NCBI GenBank assembly: GCA_026770585.1
Contig: MU646464.1
Location: 234,879 to 245,951 of the forward strand
Source: Baffinella frigidus
Taxonomy: Eukaryota; Cryptophyceae; Cryptomonadales; Baffinellaceae
DNA: 11,073 nt
Direction of reading: 5' to 3'
The notes under the pieces: model-generated
Database searches by the model: none
The model's input: only the letters and a program-made list of their open reading frames with translations
What the model was told of the DNA's origin: nothing
Translations under genes and position numbers: made by a program
Part shown: piece by piece, positions 10,357 to 11,073 of the stretch
Position numbering within the stretch: the first letter of the stretch is position 1
Layout: each line of letters starts with the position of its first letter

Positions 10357-10612
10357 TAAACCCACACACCTAAACCTGAAACCCGAAACCCGAAACCCGA
10401 AACCCGAAACCCTCAATCCGAAACCCGAAACCCGAGACCCGAAACCCGAAACCCGAAACCCAAACCCCTAAACCTTAACCCCGAAACCCTACACCCTCAA
10501 CCCTAAACCCTACACCCTCAACCCGACAGCCTAGACTCTAAACCCTACACCCTGCACCCTACACCCTAAACCTACACCCTGAACCCGAAACCCGAAACCC
10601 GAAACCCTCACA
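10357..10612 (+). repeat. CCCGAAA/CCCTAAA/CCCTACA heptamer arrays
   Basis: Immediately after the GTAAAC donor come heptamers: mainly CCCGAAA at 10378-10460, then mixed CCCTAAA, CCCTACA, CCCTCAA and CCCTGCA to about 10573, then CCCGAAA again to 10607. The plus strand, sense for this gene, is C-rich here, opposite in absolute orientation to most arrays in RRP12 but the same relative to transcription. Confidence 0.9.
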
Positions 10613-10758
10613 AGGTGCGCGGGTGGGGGCGGGGGGAAGGAGACGGCTGGGAACGGCGAGACGCCGGGGGGGGGCAGCGAGGACGGGGAGGAGGCTGAGG
10701 GTGGGGGGGAGGACGGTGACGGTGGTGGCGAGGTGATCGCACATAATGTTATGCGAGA
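10613..10758. other. G-rich unique sequence
   Basis: Purine-rich GGGGG/GAGG sequence with no convincing exon or repeat. The minus-strand 80-residue reading frame over it is low-complexity and extends into the microsatellite. Confidence 0.5.
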
Positions 10759-11073
10759 TCGACAGAGAGAGAGAGTGTGTGTGTGAGAGAGAGAGTGGCA
10801 AAGAGAGAGCGTGAGAGAGAGAGAGTGAGTGAGAGAGAGAGAGAGTGCGAGAGAGAGAGTGCGAGAGAGAGAGAGTGCGAGAGAGAGTGAGTGAGAGAGA
10901 GAGTGCGACAGAGAGAGTGAGTGAGTGAGTGAGAGAGTGCGAGAGAGAGAGTGAGTCAGAGAGAGAGTGCGAGAGAGTGAGTAAGAGACAGTGTGAGTAA
11001 GAGAGAGAGTGCGAGAGAGAGAGAGTGCGAGAGAGAGAGAGCGCGCGAGAGAGAGAGAGAGAGAGAGAGAGAG
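10759..11073. repeat. GA-rich minisatellite to window end
   Basis: Over 300 bp of (GA)n interrupted regularly by GTGC, GTGAGT and GTGTGT, giving recurring units such as GAGAGAGAGTGC and GAGAGTGAGTGA. The strand is almost pure purine apart from the T and C of the interruptions. The array continues beyond the window. Confidence 0.95.

Overview
The window looks like nuclear DNA of an intron-rich, GC-biased eukaryote. There are no bacterial-style ORFs or Shine-Dalgarno sites. Coding sequence occurs as short exons with GT..AG borders and CTGAC/CTAAC-like branch sites. Heptamer repeats related to the plant/algal telomere unit TTTAGGG recur throughout. A green-lineage microalga is my best guess; a dinoflagellate or another protist with the same telomere unit is possible. 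The organism is inferred, not shown.

Two divergent genes are visible. The minus-strand gene starts at the ATG at 8133 and runs leftward off the window. I reconstructed nine exons: 8133-8041, 7834-7742, 7489-7370, 5409-5254, 3966-3847, 2084-1980, 1607-1548, 1384-1292 and 523-393. Joined, they give about 323 residues of helical-repeat protein. Their order and motifs (for example DPRPK joined to VRKAAQQ across the exon 4/5 junction) match the N-terminal HEAT region of RRP12, a ribosome-biogenesis and ribosomal-subunit export factor. Every complete intron is phase 0. The ORF track hides this gene because no exon exceeds 156 bp.

The plus-strand gene starts at about 8624. It has a well-supported 360-bp exon (8922-9281) with a charged coiled-coil segment, and a 95-bp exon (10261-10355) that resembles the end of a fibronectin type III domain. 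Its other exons and its function are unresolved.

The rest is intron and short intergenic sequence. It holds telomere-like heptamer arrays of several local variants, minisatellites, GA/GT microsatellites, hairpins, a foldback element near 4367-4543, and decayed copies of the neighbouring exon ends. Six of the reconstructed RRP12 or plus-strand exons with long introns have relic copies of their own 5' or 3' end, splice site included, in the adjoining intron.

The most interesting signal is this intron architecture. Introns appear to grow by tandem duplication of exon/intron junctions, and heptamer arrays are laid mostly with the C-rich strand as the sense strand in both divergent genes, where they can supply CTAAC/CTAAA branch-site-like motifs.
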